Shown here: piece by piece, positions 34,351 to 43,399 of the stretch
How the letters are laid out: the number at the start of each line of letters is the position of its first letter
Position numbering within the stretch: position 1 is the first letter of the stretch
NCBI RefSeq assembly: GCF_027172205.1
Contig: NC_070619.1
Location: 7,614,459-7,678,458 of the forward strand
DNA: 64,000 nucleotides
Direction: 5' to 3'
Source of the DNA: Podarcis raffonei
Taxonomy: Eukaryota; Chordata; Lepidosauria; Squamata; Lacertidae
The notes under the pieces: generated by a model
What the model was told of the DNA's origin: nothing
Databases searched by the model: none
The model's input: only the letters and a program-made list of their open reading frames with translations
Translations under genes and position numbers: made by a program

Positions 34351-35351
34351 CAATTCACGTTTGTGTGCCCCCTGCCATCGCCGTGTGGCAGCCGTTATTT
34401 ATACCCATTATTCCGCTGAGGCACATTGAGGTTCCTGAGGCATCAGAGGGGAGATTCTTGATGGAAGAGGAGGGGGGAGAGGAAACCCCCCCCCAATGAA
34501 AAATATAGCTGCATAAGAAGATTGTGCCCTTTGGCACTTCCGGGTTAACGCCTGAGTCTGTCGGTCTCCATCTAGGGGGTCTGTGGCGGGCACAAGGATG
34601 TCAAGGGCTCGGGGTGGGGCAGAGGCCTTGCGGGTGGCGTGGGGGGGTCTTCTGACCCCTCTTGGAGCCACGTTTCCCACTACAAATGCAGTAACCCCGC
34701 TCTGAAGCAGGTGGCCGCAAGGAGGGAGGCTAGCAGTAGGTGGCTCCAGAGGCAAGAGGCAGAACCCAAGGGAGGTGGAGCAAAGCCCAGACTGGCAGCA
34801 AGGAGGCAGGCAAGTTGAGGCTGGCTGGGGGCGGACTGAGATTGGTGGAGAAGGCCCCCCCATTTGCTCAGATAGGGCACACCACGAGACAGTGAGAGTC
34901 TTTGACACCCTCCTTCCTTATATTAGGTTGCTCTTGCTAGTTTTTCATCAGGTGCGTTCACAGGTAAGTCTCAAAGAGGTGCGATCACACAGAAGGGTTC
35001 ACGTCAGCTTTCTCCAATCCTGTTTCCCCCTAGATGTTTCGTACTACAACTCCCACAGCTTCTGCCAAGTGTCCGAAATGGTTCCCGTTATCCCCCATAT
35101 TCTTTTGCATTGGCAATCGGACACTGACCTAAGCAGCAGCAGCAGCAGCAGAGAGGTCACATTTGCACCATGCGCTCAAAGCGCACTTCCTGGGAACTGT
35201 AGTTCACCCCTCACAGAGCCGCAGTTCCCAGCACCCTCAACTGACTACGGTTCCTAAGATTCTCTCTGTGTGTTTTAAACGTGTTTTGGACGGTGAGAGC
35301 GCAACCAGAGCGACAAAATAAGATTTAAGCCCCGTGCGAGAGGTTGCTTGA

Positions 35352-35505
35352 GCCTGGGATAGCTCAGGTGGCAGAGCACGAGGCTCTTCAACTCAGGGTC
35401 TTGGATTCGAGTCCTACCTTGGGCAAAAGATTCCTGCATTGCAGGGGGTTGGACTAGATGACCCTGATGGTCCCCTTCCAACTCTAGAAATTCTAGCATT
35501 CTTTG
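35352..35505 (+). mobile_element. SINE-D copy (tRNA head, CR1-type tail)
   Basis: GGGATAGCTCAGGTGGCAGAGCA (A-box region) and GGATTCGAGTCC (B box) are followed by GGTTGGACTAGATGACC and CCTTCCAACTCTAG, a CR1 3' end. The layout resembles CR1-mobilised SINEs of turtles and other reptiles. Confidence 0.75.
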
Positions 35506-35741
35506 ACTTGCCAGGGGCTTAATTCACGTTTCACCTCAACCACAGGGGAGTACAGTAACGCCAACCTACTTTAAAGGGCTGTTGTGAGGTTTCACTGAGA
35601 TAACGTACATGAAGCACCTCGAAAGCTCGCCTCCCCTGTCTAAATGCAAAAAAAAATATTATTTGTAGATGGTTTCTGGGTGTCCAGGAATACTCCTGAT
35701 GAGGGCATCAGTGGGGTTCGGTGCCTGCCCCCTGCTCAAAG

Positions 35742-36031
35742 CGTTGTCTGGCTCAGTTGGTTAGACCTTGGTGCGAATCACGCCAAGGCTGCAGGTTTGA
35801 TCCCCGCATGGCTATTCCCCCCTGCATATTCCTGCATTGCAGGCGGGGGGTTGGCCTAGATCAGGCATGGCCAAACTTGGCCCTCCGGCTGTTTTGGGGC
35901 TACAGCTCCCATCATCCCTAGCTAACAGTGGTCAGGGATGATGGGAACTGTAGTCTTCAAACAGCTGGAGGGCCAAGTTTGGCCATGCCTAGCCTAGATG
36001 ATCTTCAGAGCCCCTTCCAACTTATGATCTA
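35742..36031 (+). mobile_element. SINE-D copy split by a MITE-4
   Basis: GTCTGGCTCAGTTGGTTAGACC and GCAGGTTTGATCCCC are the tRNA boxes; GGTTGGCCTAGATGATC and CCCTTCCAACTTATG form the CR1-like tail. The MITE sits inside the tail. Confidence 0.75.
35862..35991. mobile_element. MITE-4, 130-bp palindrome with 8-bp TSD
   Basis: Ends CAGGCATGGCCAAACTTGG and CCAAGTTTGGCCATGCCTA, flanked by GCCTAGAT at 35854-35861 and 35992-35999. Nearly the whole element is one inverted repeat around CTAGCTAACAGTGGTCAGGG. Confidence 0.92.
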
Positions 36032-37240
36032 TGAAGTTTGCTCCCTTGTTTCCACCCAGGACACAACGGCTATATGATTTCTTCTAACCCATATAGATGT
36101 TGACAGATCCCTGGTAACTTCTACCCAAGCTAGGGAGCAGACAATATTAACTTCTCTGTGCTGCGTGACATCTAGCACTCTCTGCATTAAGGAAACAGAT
36201 GGAGGCATGTTAAAATCCCTCAATTTAGGGGCCTGGTGTGACTCTCGCTCACGATGTGTGTCACATTTTCAAACCTGTCCCTACCACGCGAGAACAACCG
36301 GTCCCCCATTTGCAACCTCTTCCCTTTCCGCAGAGGGTCGAGCACATTCCTTGCTGCGGAGGTAACGAGGCAATGGTTTCCCTTGCTGCGCAATGCACAT
36401 CGCTGCTGTTCAATTAACTCTAGTGCATGCCAGCTCTGCAGGGGTGACACAGATCATGCATCTAACGCTTAAGAGCAGCTGCGTTAGGTCCAGCTAGGTT
36501 TAAAGCAGGCAATATACGGTGCCGAGGGAAGGAGAGAAGCTCTCAACATCCGCCCCTCGCCCAGGTATGTGACTCCAAGATGCACGGAAACACAGCAGCT
36601 CTGCTTCTTCGCTTTGGTCCCCATAAGCGGCGCAGTGCACTTCAATGCTGTCCAAGGAACTCTAGTGCGCTTTGGAGGACCCTGCAAAGGTTGGATCCGG
36701 TGCAGGCCTGGCTGCCTTCCCCCAACCGTTGCCGACAGGCGAAGCACCCGCACATGAAACCCCGGAGTCCAGTGTAATAGCGGGCCGGACGCACAGTGGA
36801 GACCGGAAGCTGCCATTCCCTTCCGACGCGAAGGGAGGTGAATAAGTCCTCAGTGCTCGCAGAGGAGGAGGGCCACTGGGATGCCAAGGCGAGGAGTGAA
36901 ACAAGGGGGGGACCCAAGGCGAACGAGGGAGGGGGGGCTTCCTCGCCTGCCGGGTCCCAACCGCTGCCGTTCCCCGGGGGCTGCAGGGCAGAGGCCGCCT
37001 GTGGGGCAGGAGGTGGTGGCAGAGGCGAAAACAGCCCTCTGAAATATGTTTTTGTTTTGGAGAACAGGATTCGTTGTTGTCCAGATTGGGGGCTGCCCTG
37101 AAGCCCTTCCACCACGGCAGCAAGGTGGGGGAGGTACCGGCGCAAGGGGGGGAGAGGCGCAGATTCTCCCGGGGTGTGTCGTTGGTGGTGCGCAGCCTGA
37201 GCCCTTGGCTTCGTTGGTGTGTCTCTCGGGAAGGGCAGGG

Positions 37241-37615
37241 TTAAAAGAGGCGGAGCTGCAACCTCATTTTGAGGGCCTCGCCCAGCTCCCCGGCAAGGTA
37301 GTCGTGATCCTTCAGGGCTTCCAGGTGTTGCAGTTCGCGCTTGCGGTAAAGCGGGATGCTGACGATCTCCAGCTGGTAGGTGCCGGGCGACGCCCGCTTG
37401 CGCGCCAGGTGTAGAAAGCTGAGCCCGTCTTGCTGGTGAATGTGGAAGTGGCCCGCCTCGTTCCCCTGGGCGATGACGTAGCGGACGCGGTTCTCCAGCG
37501 GCGCCACGGCCGGCAGCAGCTCCAGAATGTGCTCCTTGTGGCCCAGGCCGGAGAGGTTGAGAGCCACCACCACCGGCGAGGCCACGTCGATGCTGGCCAA
37601 GCTGACGCCCGGTTT
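37241..37615 (-). CDS. FBN3: FBN3 last exon: C-terminal propeptide
   Basis: This exon encodes 124 residues from KPGVSLASIDVASPVVV to GEALKMRLQLRLF and the stop TAA at 37243-37241. It is most of the fibrillin C-terminal domain that furin releases; in FBN1 the released piece is asprosin and in FBN2 placensin. Family marks are KEHILELLPAV, RVRYVIAQGNE, GLSFLHLARKR, PGTYQLEIVSIPLY and DYLAGELGEALKMRLQ. The acceptor CCTACGTGCAG|AAACCG is phase 0. NLS at residues 19-21 of the exon is a possible N-glycosylation site. Identity to FBN2-type tails (GEALRMRLQ) is obvious, so paralogue assignment by this exon alone would be unsafe. Confidence 0.95.
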   Translation of the reverse strand, partial: KPGVSLASIDVASPVVVALNLSGLGHKEHILELLPAVAPLENRVRYVIAQGNEAGHFHIHQQDGLSFLHLARKRASPGTYQLEIVSIPLYRKRELQHLEALKDHDYLAGELGEALKMRLQLRLF

Positions 37616-37789
37616 CTGCACGTAGGGGAGGGAGGAAAGGGAGGAGAAGAGAGGTCAGAGGCGGGCCAGGGAGGGGCTATTTATTTCATAAAGTTCACGC
37701 AGAGCTCGGTTGTGGAAAAGATAAAGCAATGAAATTATTGCAACTGCAATATGTTCAATGTTTACTTTTGAAAAGAGCTGACAACGTGT

Positions 37790-37936
37790 TACTTCCGGGT
37801 TTCGGCAGAGGCGCATGCGCAGAAACGTCGAATCGCAACCTGCATGTGTGCAGACGCGCCGCTGCAGGTTGCGGCCGCTGCGGGTTGCGAACGTGCATCC
37901 TGCACGGATCACCTTCGCAACCCGAGCATCCACTGT
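37790..37936. mobile_element. MITE-1 subfamily fragment (CpG-rich type)
   Basis: CGGCAGAGGCGCATGCGCAG and GCAACCCGAGCATCCACTGTA match the type at 53343-53578. It abuts the next MITE at a TA. Confidence 0.6.
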
Positions 37937-38180
37937 ACAGCGGCACCTCGATTTTCAAACGTCTCAGAAGTCAAACGTTTCAGCTTCCGAATGCCGAAAT
38001 CCAGGAAGTAACTGCTTCGGTTTTTGATCGCTTTTCAGAAGTCGAATGTGCCAAGCGGCTTCCGTATTGAGTTTTCCAGACGTAAACGCTTCCGGAAGTA
38101 AATGCTTCGGTTTTCGAACGTTTCGGAAGTCGAACGGTCTTCCGGAACAGATCACGTTCGAAAACTGAGGTACCGCTGTA
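37937..38180. mobile_element. MITE-1 subfamily copy
   Basis: CAGCGGCACCTCGATTTTC and AAAACTGAGGTACCGCTG are near inverted repeats, with GTTTCGGAAGTCGAACG-type repeats inside. Confidence 0.75.
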
Positions 38181-38304
38181 TCTGCAATATTCCTCGGGCG
38201 CCAGTTCCACTTTGGAAGCGAGAGGAGGCGAATTTGGGGAGGCCAGTCCCAAGACTATGAGGTGCCCCATCTCTCTCCCTCCACCCGCCACCCCCCCCAA
38301 ATAC

Positions 38305-38476
38305 CTGGTGCTCGTTGGTGTCATTGACGCTCCGCCGGTGACGCCCTCTCTTGGGGTAGCCGTTGATCTTGCACTCGTAACAGGCTTCGGGCGACAGCAG
38401 ATTCTCCTCATCTTCCTCCTCCAGGGGCGCTGGGAGGTAAGCTTCCTTGCCAAATCCTAGCCCCGATACACAGTGC
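38305..38476 (-). CDS. FBN3: FBN3 exon: end of cbEGF43, linker and furin site
   Basis: It begins with the last cysteine of cbEGF43 ([14 protein letters not shown]), runs through an acidic linker ([19 protein letters not shown]) and the conserved [22 protein letters not shown] followed by S fits the furin consensus R-x-K/R-R, at the position where fibrillins are cut on secretion to allow microfibril assembly. It ends phase 0 at NEHQ|gtattt. The acidic run is longer and more Glu-rich than I recall in FBN1. Confidence 0.95.
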
Positions 38477-38524
38477 CTGCAGTTCAAAGAGCAAGCAAGC
38501 ACCAGAGAGGGGATTGTCAGGGAC

Positions 38525-39068
38525 CATAGCTGTCAACTTACAGATTTGAAAATAAGGGACCAGCAGCCTCGAAAATAAGGGACCAGCAGCCTCGAAAATA
38601 AGGGATCAGCAGCCAAAATAAGGGATTTTCAAAGCACAGCTAGGTTCAACTTCTGAGCCCCTCCGAGCCAAAGGCAGAAAGCCCAGCCAGCAGCCAAACG
38701 AAGCCTCAAGCGGTAGTTCCCACAGCGCAGCAACCCGGCAAAGGGGATGCAGCAAGGAAAACCACCGTCACCTCTCCGCTGGGAAGCGCTGAGCAAAGGC
38801 GAGTCCCCAGGCAACGCGGCCGATTTGATCAGCACAAGGCATGCAAGCTCCACCCCCAGTCGTTCTTAGACTCCTTATTGGGTGAGCAACGCAGCCAAGC
38901 AACACAGTTGGAGCCTCCCTCCTCCCTGGCCGGCAGGGAGGGAGGGAGAGGAGCTGCTTCCTTTGAAACCTGGGAAATTTAAGGGACATCATCAATAAGG
39001 GACAGCAGCGGGACACGGCGCTGGGATAAGGGACTTTCCCGCCAAATAAGGGACGGTTGACAGCTATG
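38525..39068. mobile_element. MITE-3 long form, 544 bp, 8-bp TSD
   Basis: CATAGCTGTCAAC and GTTGACAGCTATG termini; TCAGGGAC at 38517-38524 and 39069-39076. The left end carries a direct repeat (AAAATAAGGGACCAGCAGCC) three times. The body is nearly identical by eye to 45912-46433. Confidence 0.93.
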
Positions 39069-39440
39069 TCAGGGACTCGCACTCGCTTCCGTCTTTCCAA
39101 ACTGTGCTTTTCTGAACAGCGAGGCGGTCCCACCATTGAAAGTAAGGGCAAGTTGATAGGGTGTAAATCTTTTGAGAAACTGTGCATTAAACAGCTTCTC
39201 TTCCCCTGACATTTGTCAGCTGGGGTCCCCCCCGGGGGTCTTCTGGGAAGGCCTGCAAATATTTGGATAGAAAACACCAAAGTTGCGAGGCAGCACAAGG
39301 CAGGCTGGGCTTTCCCACTGAAATCAGGGCAGCAAAAAAAAAGTGCATAAACCAGAAGTGAACACAGGGACAAGACTCCCGCTTGTAAGTCCCATCGTTT
39401 TGCTCTGTGAATCGGAGGCTGCCGGCGTTGCTGAACTTAC

Positions 39441-39672
39441 CCCTGCCCTGCCCGGAAGTACCCGGTTGGGCACCCGCACAAGTAGCCGCCTTCTGTGTTG
39501 GAGCAGCCGTAGCTACAGGGGCTCCCACCCGCGGCACATTCGTTCACGTCCTGGCAGCCCCCGAAAGCCTGGTCGAAGTCAAAGCCAGACGGGCAGATGC
39601 ACTTGAAACTCCCCAGGGTGTTGTAGCAGGAGGCCGAGCCGCAGGCCGTGGAGCTGGAGCACTCGTTCTCAT
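39441..39672 (-). CDS. FBN3: FBN3 exon: cbEGF42 and most of cbEGF43
   Basis: One 232-bp exon encodes two domains: [16 protein letters not shown]... with six Cys, then [16 protein letters not shown] ... GYFRAGQG. The D-x-N-E-C start and aromatic residue after the fourth Cys are the Ca-binding EGF signature. The double-domain exon ending in phase 2 (donor CAGGG|GTAAGT) is a fibrillin 3'-end peculiarity, and it joins GCACTG of the next exon to give Gly-His-Cys. Confidence 0.95.
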
Positions 39673-40134
39673 CTGCGGCCGAAAAGGTGGTTATACGGCT
39701 GGTTATACAAGGGCCCCTTGACCCAGGACCTTCTGGCAGGACCGGCCCGCACATCAGGTGAACCGAGGCATCCGCCTTTGGGGCCAGATTCCAAGGGGCA
39801 CCATCAGAGAAGTGGTGACTAATGGACAAAACCTTGCCAGAACCTGGAAGTCGCTGCTACAAGGCTTCAGCAGGAGTGGCACCTTCCGGTTTTGCCTCAG
39901 GCGGCGAAACTGGTTGGGCAGGCCCTGTTTTCTGCACACCAAGCAGGTGCTCTCTGATGATACTAATACGACTGGTACAATTGTTTTAATGTTTCATGGT
40001 TTATTACGTTTTTGTATATGCTGGAAGCCACTTATCAGATGAGTGGGGTATGATGATGATGATGACGATTACCACATCTCGATTACCTCGTCTGCGGAAG
40101 GTTTGGCATTTACTGCATGTTATACTTTGAAAAG
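39673..40134. other. FBN3 intron sequence with a LINE-like tail
   Basis: 39960-40070 (CACTTATCAGATGAGTGGGG then GATGATGATGATG) looks like a decayed LINE 3' end. No exon. Confidence 0.45.
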
Positions 40135-40482
40135 GGACATGGGTGGCGCTGTGGTCTAAACCACTGAGCCTAGGACTTTCCGATCAGAAGGTCGGTGGTT
40201 CGAATCCCTGCAATGACGGGGTGAGCTCCCGTTGCTCAGTCCCTGTTCCTGCCAACCTAGCAGTTCAAAAGCACGTCAAAGTGCAAGTAGATAAATAGGT
40301 ACCACTCCAGTGGGAAGGTAAATGGTGTTTCCGTGCGCTGCTCTGGTTTGCCAGAAGCGGCTTAGTCCTGCTGGCCACATGACCCGGAAGCTGTACACCG
40401 GCTCCCTTGGCCAATAAAGCGAGATGAGCGCTGCAACCCCAGAGTCGTCCTAACGGTCAGGGGTCCCTTTACCTTTATACTT
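40135..40482 (+). mobile_element. SINE-A copy with TSD
   Basis: TATACTTTGAAA flanks it on both sides. About 12 bases are missing near the 3' end (CAGAGTCGTCCTAACGG). Confidence 0.9.
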
Positions 40483-40489
40483 TGAAAGA

Positions 40490-40576
40490 CAACTAAATGA
40501 AAATAATATTTAGGTGGTACTTAACACCGCTTGAATTAGCAAAAATGTCTAAAAATATTCCAAACACATGCAGGAA

Positions 40577-40577
<1 letters not shown>
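40490..40577 (+). mobile_element. L1 fragment
   Basis: MKIIFRWYLTPLELAKM matches MIYRWYITPVKLAKI of the left-edge L1. Only about 80 bp. Confidence 0.6.
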
Positions 40578-40619
<42 letters not shown>

Positions 40620-40745
40620 GTAATAAGAATAATAATTTCATTTTATTTTATCTTAACAAAACAACAAACACCAGAACAACTATTATTATTATTACTACTA
40701 CAACACTTATATTTAGTATATTATGTTGTTTGTTATTATTATTAG
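40577..40745. repeat. (AAT)n and (ATT)n microsatellites
   Basis: About 15 AAT units at 40577-40619 and shorter ATT/ACT runs at 40680-40745, next to the L2-type LINE tail. Confidence 0.9.
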
Positions 40746-41102
40746 TACCCTGCCCATCTGACTGGATTGCCCCAGCCACACTGGGTTGCTCCCAACACAT
40801 ATAAAAACACCATAAAACACCAAACTTTTAAAACTTCCCTATACAGGGCTGCCTTCAGATGTCTTCTAAGAGGTCAAAGAGTTGCTTATCTCCTTGACAT
40901 CTGATGGGAGGGCATTCCACAGGGAGGGTGCCACCACTGAGAAGGCCCTCTGCCTGGTTCCCTGTAACTTTACTTCTTGCAGTGGGGGAAACTGCCAGAA
41001 GGCCCTTGGAGCTGGACTTCAGTGTCCGGGCTGAACGATGGGGGTGGAGACGCTCCTTCAGGGCTACAGGGCTGAGGGGGCATTTAGGGCTTTCAAGGTG
41101 TG
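40746..41102 (-). mobile_element. L2-type LINE 3' fragment
   Basis: Antisense tail CCCTGCCCATCTGACTGG and C-terminal coding block; it ends about 50 bp from the cbEGF41 exon donor. Confidence 0.85.
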
Positions 41103-41153
41103 TTGAGTCTCGCTTAACGTCCCTTTCCACCCAGTCCCCAGTGGTTCACTTAC

Positions 41154-41273
41154 CTACACACTGGTTCCACTGGTAATGCTGGACGTATCCCTGGGGGCAG
41201 CCGCAGCGGTACCCTCCCAGGACGTTCTGGCACCCATGTTGGCAGCGGTGGTTCCCGTCACATTCGTCGACAT
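41154..41273 (-). CDS. FBN3: FBN3 exon: cbEGF41
   Basis: It encodes [20 protein letters not shown] through HYQWNQCV, 40 residues with six Cys. HYQWNQC is nearly invariant in the corresponding fibrillin domain and confirms the position. Phase 1-1; acceptor TGCGCAG|ATGTC and donor TGTAG|GTAAGT. Confidence 0.95.
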   Translation of the reverse strand: MSTNVTGTTAANMGARTSWEGTAAAAPRDTSSITSGTSV

Positions 41274-41337
41274 CTGCGCACCGAGAAGGGGGAGAGAGAG
41301 ATCATGTTTTAGGTGGGGAAAATCATAGACTCATAGC

Positions 41338-41837
41338 CATGGGTACGCAAACGAAGGCCTGGGGGCCAGGTCTGGCCCAATCGCCTTCTAAATCTGGCCC
41401 ACGGACGGTCTGGGAATCAGTGTGTTTTTACATGAGTAGAATGTGTGCTTTTATTTATGCTATATTTTCAATTTGCGGGTGGCACTGTGGGTTAAACCAC
41501 AGAGCCTAGGGCTTGCCGATCAGAAGGTCGGCGGTTTGAATCCCCGCGATGGAGTGAGCTCCCGTTGCTCAATCCCTGCTCCTGCCAACCTAGCAGTTCG
41601 AAAGCCCATCAAAGTGCAAGTAGGTAAATAGGTACCCCTCCGGTGGGAAGGTAAACGGCGTTTCCGTGCGCTGCTCTGGTTCGCCAGAAGCGGCTTAGTC
41701 CTGCTGGCCACATGACCCGGAAGCTGTACGCCGGCTCCCTCGGCCAGTAAAGCGAGATGAGCGCCACAACCCCAGAGTCAGTCACGACTGGACCTAATGG
41801 TCAGGGGTCCCTTTACCTTTACCTTTATATTTTCAAC
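41338..41837 (+). mobile_element. hAT-like fragment interrupted by a SINE-A
   Basis: GAAGGCCTGGGGGCCAGGTC ... GAGTAGAATGTGTGC matches the left part of 57236-57552. The SINE splits it at TATATTTTCAA. Confidence 0.65.
41470..41826 (+). mobile_element. SINE-A copy with TSD
   Basis: TATATTTTCAA on both sides; nested in the hAT fragment. Confidence 0.9.
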
Positions 41838-41975
41838 TGCTTTTCTCATGCTCTGTAGCATGGAATTTTCTTTGTTTCCCCTGGAGTTTGGGTTGGCTTA
41901 GCGTGGGGGAAAACGGGTCTAGCTTTGTGTGTAATTGCCATGGGATTTTAGACCATTCCCTCTGTCTGCACATAC

Positions 41976-42104
41976 CTTCGCAACTACTTCCAGAGGTGTC
42001 GAGGGCAAACCCTTTCTGACACTCGCAGTTGTAACTCCCAGGGGTGTTCAGGCACTGCCCTTTGACCCCGCACAAGGTGGGCTGCGCTGTGCACTCGTTG
42101 TTAT
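41976..42104 (-). CDS. FBN3: FBN3 exon: cbEGF40
   Basis: DNNECTAQPTLCGVKGQC ... GFALDTSGSSCE, 43 residues, six Cys. DNNEC at the start is the form FBN1 also uses in this domain. Acceptor CTGCAG|ATAAC, donor GCGAAG|GTATGT. Confidence 0.95.
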
Positions 42105-42187
42105 CTGCAGGAGGGGGGGCAAAGCAGAGAAATCTCATGAACAACAACAAAAAAGCACGTATTAGCCCCATCTATAGTAGACATTAA

Positions 42188-42542
42188 AGGGACGCAGGTG
42201 TCGCTGTGGGTTAAACCACAGAGCCTAGGGCTTGCCTATCAGAAGGTTGGCAGTTCGAATCCCTGCGACAGGGTGAGCTCCCATTGCTCAGTCCCTCCTC
42301 CTGCCAACCTAGCAGTTCGAAAGCACATCAAAGTGCAAGTAGATAAATAGGTACCGCTCCAGCGGGAAGGTAAACGGCATTTCCATGTGCTGCTCTGGTT
42401 CGCCAGAAGCGGCTTAGTCCTGCTGGCCACATGACCCGGAAGCTGGACGCCGGCTCCCTCGGCCAATAAAGCGAGATGAGCGCCGCAACCCCAGAGTCGG
42501 TCACGACTGGACCTAAAGGTCAGGGGTCCCTTTACCTTTACT
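42188..42542 (+). mobile_element. SINE-A copy with TSD
   Basis: TATAGTAGACA flanks it on both sides. Confidence 0.92.
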
Positions 42543-42802
42543 TTATAGTAGACACAAGCACAGTTCAACAACGCCCCCGTATTGGCAAAATTGCAAAGGG
42601 TTGCCAAACTGGACAGCAGCGTGGTGGCTTTGTTATGGAGCGTGCGGCTTGGCTCGCTTGCTTGAGACGTATGTTTTCCTAGTAAGCACCTTTGTGCATT
42701 GCTTATGCTGCTGGCCTGTGGGTGGAATGCCTTGCAGAGGTCGCATTATAGGGTGGCGGCAGGTGAATGGACCTGAAGCCAGTAGGGAGGAGATTAAAAG
42801 GT

Positions 42803-43096
42803 CAAAGGTAAAGGACCCCTGGATGGTTACCGCATTTTTTGCTCCATAAGACGCACCAGACCACAAGACGCACCTAGTTTTTGGAGGAGGAAAACAAGAA
42901 AAAAAATATTCTGAATCTCGGCAGCCAGAACAGCAAGAGGGATCACTGCGCAGTGAAGCAGCAATCCCTCTTGCTGTTCTGGCTTCTGGGATAGCTGCGC
43001 AGCCTGCGTTCGCTCCATAAGATGCACACACATTTCCCCTTACTTTTTAGGAGGGAAAAAGTGAGTCTTATAGAGCAAAAAATACGGTAAGTCCAG
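42803..43096 (-). mobile_element. SINE-A end fragment carrying a MITE-2
   Basis: AAAGGTAAAGGACCCCTGGATGGT and, after the MITE, AAGTCCAG together give the SINE-A end as at 62455. Confidence 0.75.
42830..43087. mobile_element. MITE-2, 258 bp, TA target site, inside a SINE-A fragment
   Basis: TA at 42828-42829 and 43088-43089. The SINE at 62455 has GGTTAAGTCCAG at this place, so the site is TA within GGTTAAG. Confidence 0.9.
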
Positions 43097-43235
43097 GAAT
43101 CAGGTGGCTGAGGGGTGAACTACAGGCTACGTGCACATGTGTGCAATAGAGACCCTGCAAATTTATTTCTCTTTGTGAACTGGCGTCCCTGGAAAGGTTC
43201 GCTCTTGCCTTTGGGAGGGCACCAGGGGAACTCAC

Positions 43236-43352
43236 CGATGCAGGAAGAATGGTGCTGGGTGAAACCAGGGGGGCACTTGCAGTTGAAGCCCCCGATAACG
43301 TTGACGCAGAGGAACTGGCAGTTGTGTTGCTTTGTGGAGCACTCGTCAAGGT
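43236..43352 (-). CDS. FBN3: FBN3 exon: cbEGF39
   Basis: [16 protein letters not shown] ... [13 protein letters not shown], 39 residues and six Cys, the shortest domain exon here (117 bp). GFTQHH is typical of this fibrillin domain. Acceptor AATCCAG|ACCTT, donor CATCG|GTGAGT. Confidence 0.95.
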
Positions 43353-43399
43353 CTGGATTCGTAAAGAAAACGAGCCGAGTTACGATATGCAATATATAC

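Larger units (their letters stand above)
32801..37240 (-). other. Repeat-poor region downstream of FBN3; possible 3' UTR and intergenic DNA
   Basis: It contains no SINE-A, BovB or L2 copies, unlike the flanks. Items seen are an (AAT)n array at 33011-33031, palindromic hAT MITEs at 33330-33450 and 35862-35991, a minisatellite at 34188-34350 and two SINE-D copies. GC-rich blocks at 34.5-34.9 and 36.6-37.2 kb have overlapping frames on both strands but no domain. The FBN3 3' UTR must start at 37240; where it ends is unknown. Confidence 0.4.

Noticed and set aside
36642-37145. 153-167-codon minus-strand frames just downstream of FBN3
   Set aside because: Two competing frames cover the same bases with low-complexity Pro/Ser content; it is most likely FBN3 3' UTR.
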